A DNA stretch of 64,000 bases, from contig NC_003071.7 of NCBI RefSeq assembly GCF_000001735.4, positions 6,069,151-6,133,150 on the forward strand. The letters run 5' to 3'. Shown here one piece after another: positions 20,446 through 30,380 of the stretch. The stretch's first letter is position 1. Each line of letters opens with the position of its first letter. The position numbers and the translations under genes were made by a program. Below the pieces are notes generated by a model that worked only from the letters and a program-made list of their open reading frames with translations, was not told the DNA's origin and ran no database searches. The stretch comes from Arabidopsis thaliana. Taxonomy: Eukaryota; Streptophyta; Magnoliopsida; Brassicales; Brassicaceae.

Positions 20446-22380
20446 GATTCCGATGACCGTAGCATCAAAGTAGGATGGTTATGGTGTTGGCAACATGACT
20501 TATGTTTGTTCGTGTTTGTGCGTATGTGATATCAATACTTTGTGTAGCTAACGAAACATTTTTAAAGTCTGCATGTGTGACGATGTGTTGGCTTATACTT
20601 CATGTAGCTGATAAACATTTTTCTTTACTAATATTCAAAATAAACAAAACCTAATAAAATTATGCATATTATTACCTCATGTTCATGTTATGCCACTACA
20701 CTTCTTTTCAAGCATTTATTCTTACAACTTTTTTAAGAAATTAGTAAAAATCAAATGTTAGTTTTGATCAAATATGACAACCGTGATAAAGAGAAGGGAC
20801 AATCTTAACAAAACAATGTCACTTTATTGTAACTTATGATGGTCGATTTGTCACGAAATGGGAAAAATCTAGTTCGTTGATTAGTGTGAATTCTATCATC
20901 TGGATCTATCTTATTCACTTTAATATGTATGCATGTAGCTAAAGACACTTGATTTCGTGTGATTTTGATCATCTGGATGTAAAAGGTATGGTGATGCGTC
21001 TAGTGTTGGAGCACCTGAGGCTTTGGTTATTGGTCTTGTTAATTAGTCTTTGGTCCGAAATATAATACCAAACTGTAACCGAAACCAAAATTAGTACCAA
21101 TGTGAAGCACCCTTGTCGATTTCACGGGGACCGTACAATAGTGACGCTTGAGTGACGACTCTTATTCGTCGTGGTCTAATCCGTCTCTGTAGTCGACCAA
21201 ATTTTTATTTATATATTTTTCCTTTTATTAGGGTTTCCTGACTTGTTATCCAAGCTTCCGCTCTCTATCACCATAGATTACGGGTTCAGAAATCTCTGTG
21301 TTCTCCTGTTCTCTACCTCTCCTCTGTTTTTGGGGCTTTACACAGTTTCCTTTGCTCTGGGGCCTTTTTTTTTTTTTTTTCGCGGAACTGGCAAAATTCT
21401 GGAAATGATTTTGCCATTTTGGTTTAGTGGAAGAAGGATTTCTGTACGGGCACTCTTTATGATTCTGATTATGCTTCTGTTTTTGTATGTGTTAATAATC
21501 CTGAAACTCATCGGTCTTTTTTTAGTCGAGATTGTTTCTCCAATTATAGATAAAGAGAGCCAGATTTTTGAGGCATTAAGCTACTTTTAATTGTATAAAT
21601 TGCAGGTAATGTATTCAGGCTCAGATAGGGGGGCGAGAAGTGCGACGGCCAAGTGTCTAATCCTATGTTTCAATAATTAAGAGACACATTTTTTATTTTA
21701 TTTTTGCTTCTAAATATTTTAAAAAATTAGATATAACACAAAAATTAAATTTAGAATGAACCTATAATATTTTTGAATGCATTTTTTTTTGTTTTTGTTA
21801 ATTAAATTATTAATAGAATTATCATACAAAATTTCTTTATAGCAAAAAAATATTATTAAAAAAATTTACATTAAGACTCAAAAAACATTTGCCCTAGAGC
21901 CCATGAAAATATTGAGCCGGCATTGTATTCAGCTAAATATGTCTCTAATACAATTCGGAAGTACTTGGGTTGCTCAATGGAGTATTCGTTCTAAATTTTT
22001 CAGGGACATCAAGTCACCAACAAAAGTATGATTCACTTTGAGGGTTTTGATTATGTCATTTCTAGATTACCTTTGAAACATCATTATAAAGGTTTGTCCT
22101 ATTGACAACCTTACAGTTCCATGCTCCATATAAGCTGTTTGGGAGCTTCAAAGTCGAGTATGTTCTCACATGGATCCTTTCCTTTCTTGTCGATGACGGC
22201 GGGAATGTCACATGGATCTTGCTTCACAGTTAGAGCTGATGCAGTGCGTGTTTTCTTCTATTCTCTAGCCTTGTGTATAAATTGTCTTCCTTAGAGCATG
22301 AAATAAAATAATTTTATTCCAAACACTAAAATAATTACTTGCTCTAAATAAAATACCAGAAGTTCATCAACATGTCAAGT
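20446..22380. other. Intergenic stretch without a supported gene
   Basis: A 115-codon hydrophobic open frame at 21243-21590 has leader-like sequence (TTTATATATTT then TTAGGGTTT) in front of it but resembles no family known to me and contains a 20-base T-run; I do not call it a gene. The remainder shows no recognisable repeat or gene apart from TE-like debris near 21620-21930. Confidence 0.4.
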
Positions 22381-22620
22381 TCATGTGTGTCTTGTATTAG
22401 GGATATTGTCCTACATCTGAAGTTGAGTAGAATCTTAGTATATAAAGGGTTAGGGTCACTCCACGTATTGCCAATTGGTTTTAAGTTGGAACCCCACAGT
22501 CTAATATCTTGTTGATAGAGATAGAGGAACTCCGTTCTGGTATGTGTTAGAGATATGAGTCTCTTTGTTGATTATCTTTTCGGAACTAGATAGGATATAG
22601 TTTTTCTTATAACTTAAATT
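22380..22620 (+). mobile_element. LTR-like fragment
   Basis: GGGATATTGTCCTACATCTG, TATATAAAGGGTTAGGGTCA and CCAATTGGTTTTAAGTTGGA are phrases typical of promoter parts of Brassicaceae LTR or LTR-derived repeats. Ends and internal region are not visible. Confidence 0.35.
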
Positions 22621-22644
22621 ATGATATTATAGAGAATCTGTTCT

Positions 22645-23032
22645 ACAAGCTTTTCAAAAGTGAAAAGTCCAGAGAAAATAACAGAGGAAAAAGTCTGGAA
22701 ATTTCAAGAACAATAGAATGCATGAACGAAGTCACGCTCAAGTAGAAGGAGGGACAGGGAGAAAACACACGAGCAACCTTGAGCTTCATATTGGAGAGAC
22801 TAGGGAAGCGTTTAAGGTTCTTTGTTGCAAGGTTGAACACACATGCTCTAGTGGACTATAACCTCGGAGTACCACATCATATATGTTTTGTAACCTCTAG
22901 GAGACTCCAAAAAGTAGTGGAATGTAAGTGTAGTGATCATCACCTTTCTTGCAAAACCATACACGACTGGCAGGTGCGTCAAAGAACCAAATAACAATGT
23001 AGTCTTGTGTTTTCTTGTCTACCCACAAAAGA
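22645..23032 (-). pseudogene. F-box DUF295-type pseudogene A, distal part
   Basis: Reading leftward from 23032: LWVDKKTQDYIVIWFFD, then FCKKGDDHYTYIPLLFGV, a stop, IYDVVLRGY, and after a deletion FNLATKNLKRFPSLSNMKL followed by a stop. These are consecutive landmarks of the DUF295 (F-box associated) beta-propeller region of Brassicaceae F-box proteins, in the correct order, with the middle missing. The upstream part continues on the far side of the LTR element at 23033-29005. Confidence 0.65.
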
Positions 23033-24184
23033 TGATGCAGACATAAACCTTACTTCACAAACCGCTGAACTACAACCTGTACCATATCATGTTCTACATC
23101 CTGTAGCAGAAGTCCTGGAGGGTATCATGACACGTTCAAAGGCTAAACAACTGAAGAAAATGTTCAACTTAGTTGTGCAAGATATTTTGAGCTCCCTACA
23201 GTTATGAGTAAACTGGTCCGTAGCACCCCATACCAGATATGATCTAATACCCAAAGAAGAGCTTGCTGAAGCATTCACCCAGATGAGTCTTGAACGAACT
23301 ACTCCCCCAGGTATGAAATATTGTTTGACAGGTTCAAGGACCCCTAGAAACCAAGAGAAGACTTTGGAGCTTCAAGAGACGGACGATTAGAGTGTCACAG
23401 TTGAAAGTGATTGAGAGAGTCAAGATCAAGAACAAGACATCAAGGACATAGAACAGCTCGAAGACATTGATAAAGCTACTCAGGAGGAACCCCAGAAAGA
23501 CCCCTACTTCAAGGAACAAGCCAGAAAACAAGCACAAGACTTGATGCCAGAAGTACCTCAAGAAGTACTACAAGAAGTGACTCAGACGACAGCTATTGGG
23601 CCTAAAACGCATTTTGGTAAGGTTTATTTAGTTTATACTATCTTTGCAGATCCACACAGCCCAGATAATGGCTAGACCATCACCAACCGTGCTCCTTAAG
23701 AGAACTTAATTAGTTTCCTTATTTAGCTTATTTTCTTTCTAAAAACAATGGTTTTTGTGTTTTGATTTTATTTGTTTCCTTGTTGCGTTGTTACATTTAA
23801 TTTCGGCCCGAAGGCTAGCTGAAGAACTCTTATAAAGTCCCCCTACAGCAGTTGTACGAGTTTTACCTTTGATTATCAATAAAGAACCGCATTTTCTCAC
23901 TTCTTCTCTTTAAGTGTTCTTAAGAGAATAAGCTTGTTCTTTGTCTTCTGTGTGCGATTCACCAAGACCAAGTTCATGTACTGTATCAGAGACTTATCAC
24001 ATCTCTGTGGTGTACTTCAATCCGCCAGCACTTCCCCTCCATTAGATCCCACACGAGAGAAGCGATCGCCATCGTGTTAGATCTCCATCATCGACCATCT
24101 TTCCTTCACAAGAGAGAAGCGACCGCCAGCTTGTGAAGCCACCATCTCTATCAGATATAAAGCTCACCACCGAGTCTTGTATCA
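23033..24184 (+). repeat. 5' LTR of the CRM-like element
   Basis: 1152 bases, TG...CA. It has CTTATAAAGTCC as a probable TATA region (about 23829) and CAATAAAG as a poly(A)-type signal (about 23877). Relative to the 3' LTR it carries an extra 57-base segment near 23205-23262 and many substitutions, suggesting an old insertion. Confidence 0.88.
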
Positions 24185-24187
24185 TCT

Positions 24188-24199
24188 TGGTATCAGAGC
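24188..24199 (+). other. Primer binding site (initiator Met tRNA type)
   Basis: TGGTATCAGAGC lies three bases after the end of the 5' LTR and is complementary to the 3' end of the initiator methionine tRNA, the usual primer of chromoviruses and Copia elements. Confidence 0.85.
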
Positions 24200-24541
24200 G
24201 CAGTTGCGCTTCCTTGCCAGGTTTCATCGTTTCTTTTAGTCTGCCTTACTTTCTGAATTAGTTTCTGCATTAGTCTAGTTTCTGTTTTATTTAAATTAAA
24301 AAAAAACAAAAAAAATCAAATTCAGTTTATTTCGTGTTAAGTATTTGTTTTTGAGTTTCGTAATATCAATCAAAAAAATAAAATATTATTGTTAACTTTG
24401 TACTACATGAGCAAGTGTGTCAGGAAGTGATTCAACAAGTTCTAGCTTTCTTGTTTCTGATCTTTCTTTTTCTATTGTTGTGGTATGTTGATTTCTTTGT
24501 TGTGTTTTTGTCTAAGCACAGGTCAGTTTTAGGCATATACT

Positions 24542-24826
24542 ATGGCAGAGGCAACAGAAATTCCCCAAAACGCCGTAATGCAAATGATGGCTACTTTGAC
24601 GGAGGAGTTAAGGGGATTAAGGCAACGGCTAGGCCGCTTGAAGCAGCCCCATCCCAGGGTTGAATGGGGGCATGACCAGGCTCGTAGGAATGCCCGCGAG
24701 GAGGCGGAGGAGTTTCCTGACTTGGATGATGAAGATGATCCACCACCCGACCCCATTGAGACGCCAACACCAACGGAGAGAAGATCCATTGATGAGAAAC
24801 CGTGCACGAGGAGCAGAACTGCGTGA
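24542..24826 (+). pseudogene. Gag N-terminal remnant of the CRM-like element
   Basis: A frame of 94 codons starts MAEATEIPQNAVMQMMATL and has a short coiled-coil-like stretch (LRGLRQRLGRLKQP) followed by an acidic linker (FPDLDDEDDPPPDP), as at the start of plant Ty3 gag proteins. It ends before the capsid domain, where foreign LTR sequence begins, so it is truncated. Confidence 0.6.
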
Positions 24827-24851
24827 ACAGAACCAAGATATCAAACTAACA

Positions 24852-25696
24852 TGATGTAAGAATCAATACCAACATTGATCTTACTGGAACTGACAAACTT
24901 GCTGATGGACTCGCTGAAGGACTTACCGAAGGTTTCGCTGAAGGACTCCCTGAAGGACTTGCTGAAGTACTTTTCGTACAAGATTATTCGATGCCAAATA
25001 AGGAAAGGGACATTACCCTTATTAATGATCCGTGTAAGGGAATCAAGAAGACACTCCAAACTTTCCATAAGGTTCCCCACCCGAGTTATGCTACACCTTA
25101 CCTCACTTAAGAGTCGTTGAGTCACTTCTTTCCTATTTTGGATTCGCATGAGATCACACCTCAACGACTCTTTCCTCTTCTAAAAGTTTGCGTTTTTAAA
25201 AGCATCCAAGTGATCCTAAAGCTTCCAAGAAACCGCACATTTCTTCCAAAGTTATTTAGATACAAATTAAGGCTACACTTGCCTTATTTGGCCGATTACA
25301 CCATAAAGCCTCTAACGGCTCTATTCCTTTATTGTTTGCGATCTGTTTCCTTTGTTTTGGTATATAGCCGTTGTACTAGAGCTTCTGTATAAGCTCTCTC
25401 TCGATTTCATTTGTATTCACCAATCATTTTAGAAATTATCTCAATAAACTTTAAGTTTGTTTTACAAAGAATTGTCTTTGTGTTTTGTCATTTCAAGTTG
25501 AGTGTGGATTCACTTCTCTTGTGTGATTTGCGGGCTGAATAACTTGTGGATTCAAGTTGTTTAATTCGTGTGTTGATTGTGGATTCATTCAACAAAACCT
25601 CCATCTTCCATCTCTATCTTCGTTCATCGACCATCAAAGCTTCGAACCTTTGCTTCCGTTGATAAAAGCATTGGGTGGATTCCCGTGTTTGTATCA
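24852..25696 (+). repeat. Foreign LTR nested in the CRM-like element
   Basis: The sequence starts TGATGTAAGAATC and ends GTGTTTGTATCA, directly before a second primer binding site, so it is a 5' LTR of a related but different element. Its start reads in one frame as a repetitive tail (LADGLAEGLTEGFAEGLPEG), reminiscent of the pol tail that extends into LTRs in this clade. TATA-like TTGGTATATAGCC is near 25358. No target duplication or second LTR was found. Confidence 0.7.
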
Positions 25697-25698
25697 AG

Positions 25699-25710
25699 TG
25701 GTATCAGAGC
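25699..25710 (+). other. Second primer binding site after the foreign LTR
   Basis: TGGTATCAGAGC again, two bases after the foreign LTR. It is followed by about 275 bases of leader with a near-exact direct repeat (TTGCAATTTGTTTGATTTGC.. at about 25817 and 25921), then the pol fragment. Confidence 0.8.
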
Positions 25711-25985
25711 TAAAAGCTCCTATCCCCACCAGGTTGTTTCATTTCAACCTTTATCTTTTTCTGTTTTGTTTATTTTGTTTCATTTAAATCGAAAAACTAA
25801 AATGAAAATTTGTTTCTTGCAATTTGTTTGATTTGCTTCCGCGACCATAATAGATAAAAAAAAAAAAAAATCTTCCTTGTTTAGTTTGTTATTAGTTTCA
25901 GTTTTGCTATTCTGTATTATTTTGCAATTTGTTTGATTTGCTTCCGCGACCATAATAGAAGTGCACATTTTGTTTTGACAAGTGT

Positions 25986-27910
25986 GTGTTCTTAGGTTTT
26001 GTAGTGAGTAAACAGGGACTACAAGTAGATAAGGAGAAGATCAAGTCAATCCATGAATGGCCTACTCCAATATCTATTGCACACGTCCGTAGTTTCCATG
26101 GACTAGCGAGTTTCTACAGAAGGTTCGTTAGAGACTTAAGTATAGTGGCTGCGCCAATGACTGTTGTGATAAAAAAGAACGTGCCTTTCTCATGTGGAGA
26201 ACCTCAAGATAAGTCTTTCAACACGTTGAAGGAGAGGCTCACGCAAGCACCGGTCTTAGCCTTACCAGATTTTGAAGTAATGTTCGAAGTAGAGTGTTAT
26301 GCTTCAGGATTGAGAATTGGAGCTGTACTACATCAGAGAAAGAGGCCCGTAGCTTTCTTTAGTGAGAAACTAAGTGGAGCAGCATTGAGTTACCCAACAT
26401 ACGACAAGGAGCTCTATGCTTTGGTTTGAGCTCTTGAGACTTGGCAACATTACTTGTTGTCCAAGGAATTCATCATTCATACCGATCACGAGACTCTCAA
26501 GCATCTTAAGGGTCAGACTTGGCTTAAGAGGAGACATGCCAAGTTGTTGGAGTTTGTAGAGACGTTCCCATATGTGATTAAGTACAAGAAAGGAAAGGAG
26601 AATGTGGTAGCAGACGCTTTGTCTAGGAGACATGCCCTTATAGCTACTATGGAGGCTAAAGTGATGGGTTTTGAGCATATCAAAGAGTTGTACAAAGACG
26701 ACCCTGAGTTAGGAGAATGCTACCGAGAGCATGGTAAAGGACTTTACAAGACATTCTACTTGCAAGATGGGTTTCTATTCAAAGACAAGCGGTTGTGCAT
26801 CCCTCAAGGTTCAATGCGAGAGTTGATACTTACTGAAGCGCATGGTGGAGGTTTGATGGGACACTTTGGTGTAGACAAGACTTTGGCCAAGGTAATGGAG
26901 CATTTCTTTTGGCCCCACCTCAAGAAAGATGTTGAGAGGTTTTGTGCCCGTTGCATTGTTTGCCACAAAGCCAAATCAAGGTCACATCCTCATGGTCTCT
27001 ATTTACCATTACCTATTCCTAACGCCCCTTGGGTAGATGTTTCTATGGACTTTGTTTTAGGATTGTCAAAGATTAAACACAAGGATTCAATCTTTGTTGT
27101 TGTGGACCGGTTCTCTAAGATGGCACACTTCATCCCGTGTGACAAGACCAATGACGCGACTCAAACCGCAGAGTTGTTCTTCAAGGAAGTGGTACGCCTC
27201 CATGGGATTCCAAGGACCATCGTTTCTGATCGTGACACCAAGTTCTTGAGTCACTTTTGGAGGACTATTTGGAGAAAGTTAGGTACCAAGCTTCTATTCT
27301 CAACAACTTGTCATCCTCAAACGGATGGACAAACGGAAGTGGTAATCCGAACTCTCTCAACTTTACTTAGAGCTACTCTTGGTAAAAATATGAGCACATG
27401 GCTTGATTACATTCCTTTTATCGAATTTGCTTATAATCGTGATGTTCACTCCGGTACAAAACTATCTCCTTTTGAGATAGTCTATGGAATTAACCCCTTG
27501 TCTCCATTGGATTTAGTACCTTTGCCTGAGAAATAACAGTTTTGCCAAGATGGTTTGAGACGTGGAGAAATCATCAAGAAGATACATGATAAGGCGAAAT
27601 CAAACTTAGAAAAGAAGGCCGCCGAAAACAAACGTAAAGCTGATCGGAGAAGGAAGGAAATGTTATTTGAACCAGGAGATTGGGTTTGGCTACATATGCG
27701 ACCTGAGAGGTTTCCTACACAGAGAGCATCCAAGCTAGCACCAAGAGGCGACGGTCCCTTCAAGATCCTCGAAAAGATCAACGATAATGCCTATCGTTTA
27801 GAGCTGCCAATTGAGGTAAAAATTTCTCACACTTTTAATGTTGCTGACTTGTCTACTTATGATCCAGGAGATTCAGTTTTGAGGACAAAACCTTTTGAAG
27901 AGGGAGGGAA
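25986..27910 (+). pseudogene. Pol fragment: end of RT, RNase H, integrase (two stops)
   Basis: One frame runs from 25986 through the 3' LTR start with stops at TGA 26427 and TAA 27534. Order: RT tail ([14 protein letters not shown]), RNase H with [14 protein letters not shown] and [13 protein letters not shown], an HHCC integrase finger ([19 protein letters not shown]...[12 protein letters not shown]), a DDE core ([32 protein letters not shown]) and a C-terminal domain (GDGPFKILEKINDNAYRLEL). The first stop stands where Trp is usual (LV*ALETW). The RT catalytic YxDD motif and the protease are absent, so the copy cannot retrotranspose alone. Confidence 0.85.
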
Positions 27911-29005
27911 TGATGCGGACATCAACCTTACTTCACAAACCGCCGAACTACAATCTGTACCACATCCTGTACTACATCATGTACCAGAAGTCCCGAAGGT
28001 TATCATGACACGTTCAAAGGCTAAACAACTGAAGAAAAGGTTCAACTTAGTTGTGCAAGATATTTTGAGCTTCCTAGAGCTTGCTGAAGCATTCACCCAA
28101 ATGAGTCTTGATCGAACTACTCCCCCAGGTATGAAATATCGTTTGACAGGTTCAAGGACCTCTAGAAACCAAGAGAAGACTTTGGAGCTTCAAGAGATGG
28201 ACGATTCAAGTGTCACATCTGAAAGTGATCGAGAGAGTCAAGATCAAGAACAAGACATCAAGGACGTGGAAAAGCTCGAGGACATTGATCAAGCTACTCA
28301 AGAGGAACTCCAAAAAGACCCCTACTTCAAGGAACCAGCCAACAAACGAGCACAAGACTTGATTCCAGAAGTACCTCAAGAAGTACTACAGGAAATGACT
28401 CAGGCGACATCTATTGGGCCTAAAACGCATTTTGGTAAGGTTTATTTAGTTTATACTATCTTTGCAGGTCCACACAGCCCAGACAATGGCTAGAATCATC
28501 ACCAACCGTGCTCCTCAAGAGAACTTAATTAGTTTCCTTATTTTAGCTTATTTTCTTTCTAAAAACAATGGTTTTTGTGTTTTGATTTTATTTGCTTCCT
28601 TGTTGCGTTTTTACATTTAATTTCGGCCCTACGGCTAGCTGAAGGACTCTTATAAAGTCCGCCTGCAGCAGTTGTACGATTTTTCACCTTTGACTATCAA
28701 TAAAGAACCGCATTTTCTCACTTCTTCTCTTTAAGTGTTCTTAAGAGAATAAGATTGTTCTTTGTCTTATGTGTGCGATTCACCAAGGCCAAGTCCGTGT
28801 ACTGTATCAGAGACTCATCACATCTCTGTGGTGTACTTCAATTCGCCAGCACTTCCCCTCCATTCGATCCCACACGAGAGAAGCGATCACCATCGTGTTA
28901 GATCTTCATCATCGACCATCTTTCCTTCACAAGAGAGAAGCGACCGCCAGCTTGTGAACCCACCATCTCTATCAGATACAAAACTCACCACCGAGTCTTG
29001 TATCA
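27911..29005 (+). repeat. 3' LTR of the CRM-like element, with pol tail reading into it
   Basis: 1095 bases, TG...CA. The pol frame crosses the polypurine tract and continues to TAG 28491, adding about 190 codons with MTRSKAKQLKKRFNLVVQ and an acidic, Gln-rich part. Extension of pol into the LTR is known for CRM elements. Confidence 0.88.
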
Positions 29006-29150
29006 AAAGACCCTTAAGAACATCAGTGATCAGAGTGGTACACATAGTCCTGACAGTTTTGTTGGGGTTTATCTTCCGCAATTGTTTCTTGACTTGTACA
29101 CAGCAGCACGTATCACAATCCTGCTCTACATTTATTACTGAACAGTAGGT
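29006..29150 (-). pseudogene. F-box DUF295-type pseudogene A, proximal part
   Basis: The minus-strand frame ending at 29011 (TTLITDVLKGL) joins directly to LWVDKKTQDY at 23032 when the LTR element and one AAAGA are removed, so both pieces are one gene. Further upstream the frame is unclear. Confidence 0.55.
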
Positions 29151-29560
29151 TTATGAGAAGTTTGTAACTTACAACTGTCTAGTACTAAATGTTGCTTAGA
29201 AGCTCTTTTTCTCGTGCATGTTCTGTTTCTTGATGATAAAGCTCTTTATGGACTATACGTGCTGCTTTTTTGATCAGTCTTATTTGTTCCAACAGCAAAG
29301 AAACTATTTTTTTTGCTATCATATATATCTACAAAAAAAAAAAAAACTCCAAGTGTCTTGAGCTTGGAGGAGAGGTTAGAGAAATCAATACTCGACGCAG
29401 TGCAAAATACTTCAAAAAAAAAAAAAAAAATTTGCAATATTCATACAACAATTGGTTATATAGTTCTCCGAATTTTTCTCCTGTCTTGGAAAATTTGATA
29501 AGCTTTTCAAAGAGAACATAACACAAGAAGAAAGTCCCACTCAAGTCCTAGGGAGAAACC
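29151..29560. other. Low-complexity intergenic stretch
   Basis: Two A-runs of 14 and 17 bases near 29333 and 29414 are the main feature. No gene supported. Confidence 0.4.
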
Positions 29561-30212
29561 ATAGAGTAGTCTTGAGCTTCATGTTGGAGAGCCTAGTGCA
29601 CAGATGTCAATGGGCATAGTCTTCTGTCTACGGTAATCGGGAGAGTCATGACTGGTGAAATATATGGAGTTCGGTTCAATACCAGGCACCGTAACATGCA
29701 AGCCAAGAAGCAAGCCCTCCTCACCTAGAGAATATATACCTCCTCAGTGTAATGCTCAAACTCTAACTCTAACTCTTAACTGATACATATCAGGATCAGG
29801 AGCCTTGAAGACACGGAAGCTCCTAATGGTATCAACGCAAGTCTGGTCAAGGATACTCTTAACTAACAAAAGCTCTCCTGATTCGTTAACAACAATAACA
29901 ATCAGCTTCATCTCGACATGGAGGAGGAGGTTCCAACATCTCGAAAACCTCGCGGTCCAGATAAATCAATGATCCGAATATAACAATGATGAGTGGTTAA
30001 AATATAGAGACTCTGACCTCGGAGTGCCACATCATATATGTGTTGTATACACTCCACGACTCCATAACGCAACGGAATGTAAGTATAACGATCATCTCCT
30101 TTCATGCAAAAGAAAACAGAATTGGTATACTCACAATCAAAGAACCAAACAACAACGTAGTCATTTGTTTTCTCGTCTACCCACAAAAAATAGGGTTTGG
30201 ATGCTTGTGTGA
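29560..30212 (-). pseudogene. F-box DUF295-type pseudogene B
   Basis: From 30212 leftward: LWVDEKTNDYVVVWFF-like start (MWVDEKTNDYVVVW), CMKGDDRYTYIPLRYGVV, IYDVALRGQSLYIL and YIRIIDLSGPRGFRDV, then stops, and near 29590 RLSNMKLK, the same C-terminal landmark as in pseudogene A. It lacks the F-box N terminus and is broken. A and B are in tandem on the same strand and similar in sequence, so they are local duplicates. Confidence 0.65.
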
Positions 30213-30380
30213 AAAGTAACTAGATAGTTTAGCATTTAGTATAAGTTACATGTTTTTGCAAAAACAAAAACAAAAACTAATTGGATTCCAAACTCTTTTA
30301 ATATAGACATTCTAAATATAATATCTAATATTACACATTTCATTAGAAAAATATATAAAAATTTATAGCACTAGATTTAA

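Larger units (their letters stand above)
23033..29005 (+). mobile_element. Chromovirus (CRM-like) Ty3 LTR retrotransposon, internally rearranged
   Basis: The 5' LTR (23033-24184) and 3' LTR (27911-29005) both begin TGATGC and end CTTGTATCA. The flanking 5 bases are AAAGA on each side (23028-23032 and 29006-29010), a perfect target duplication, so this is one insertion. An initiator-Met-type primer binding site follows the 5' LTR and a GAGGGAGGGAA polypurine tract precedes the 3' LTR. The interior has a gag start, then a foreign LTR plus primer site, then the pol region from late RT onward. Protease and most of RT are missing. The pol frame runs on into the 3' LTR, a hallmark of the CRM clade. 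It disrupts DUF295 pseudogene A. Confidence 0.9.

Noticed and set aside
21243..21590. 115-codon hydrophobic open frame
   Set aside because: Resembles no family, contains a long T-run that gives poly-Phe, and hydrophobic frames arise easily in T-rich DNA.
22000..22260. F-box or kelch gene fragment on the plus strand
   Set aside because: Short phrases looked protein-like but no frame longer than about 25 codons shows a family motif.
24841..25164. Minus-strand 107-codon frame with repeated FSESF-like pattern
   Set aside because: It is the shadow of the repetitive start of the foreign LTR on the other strand.
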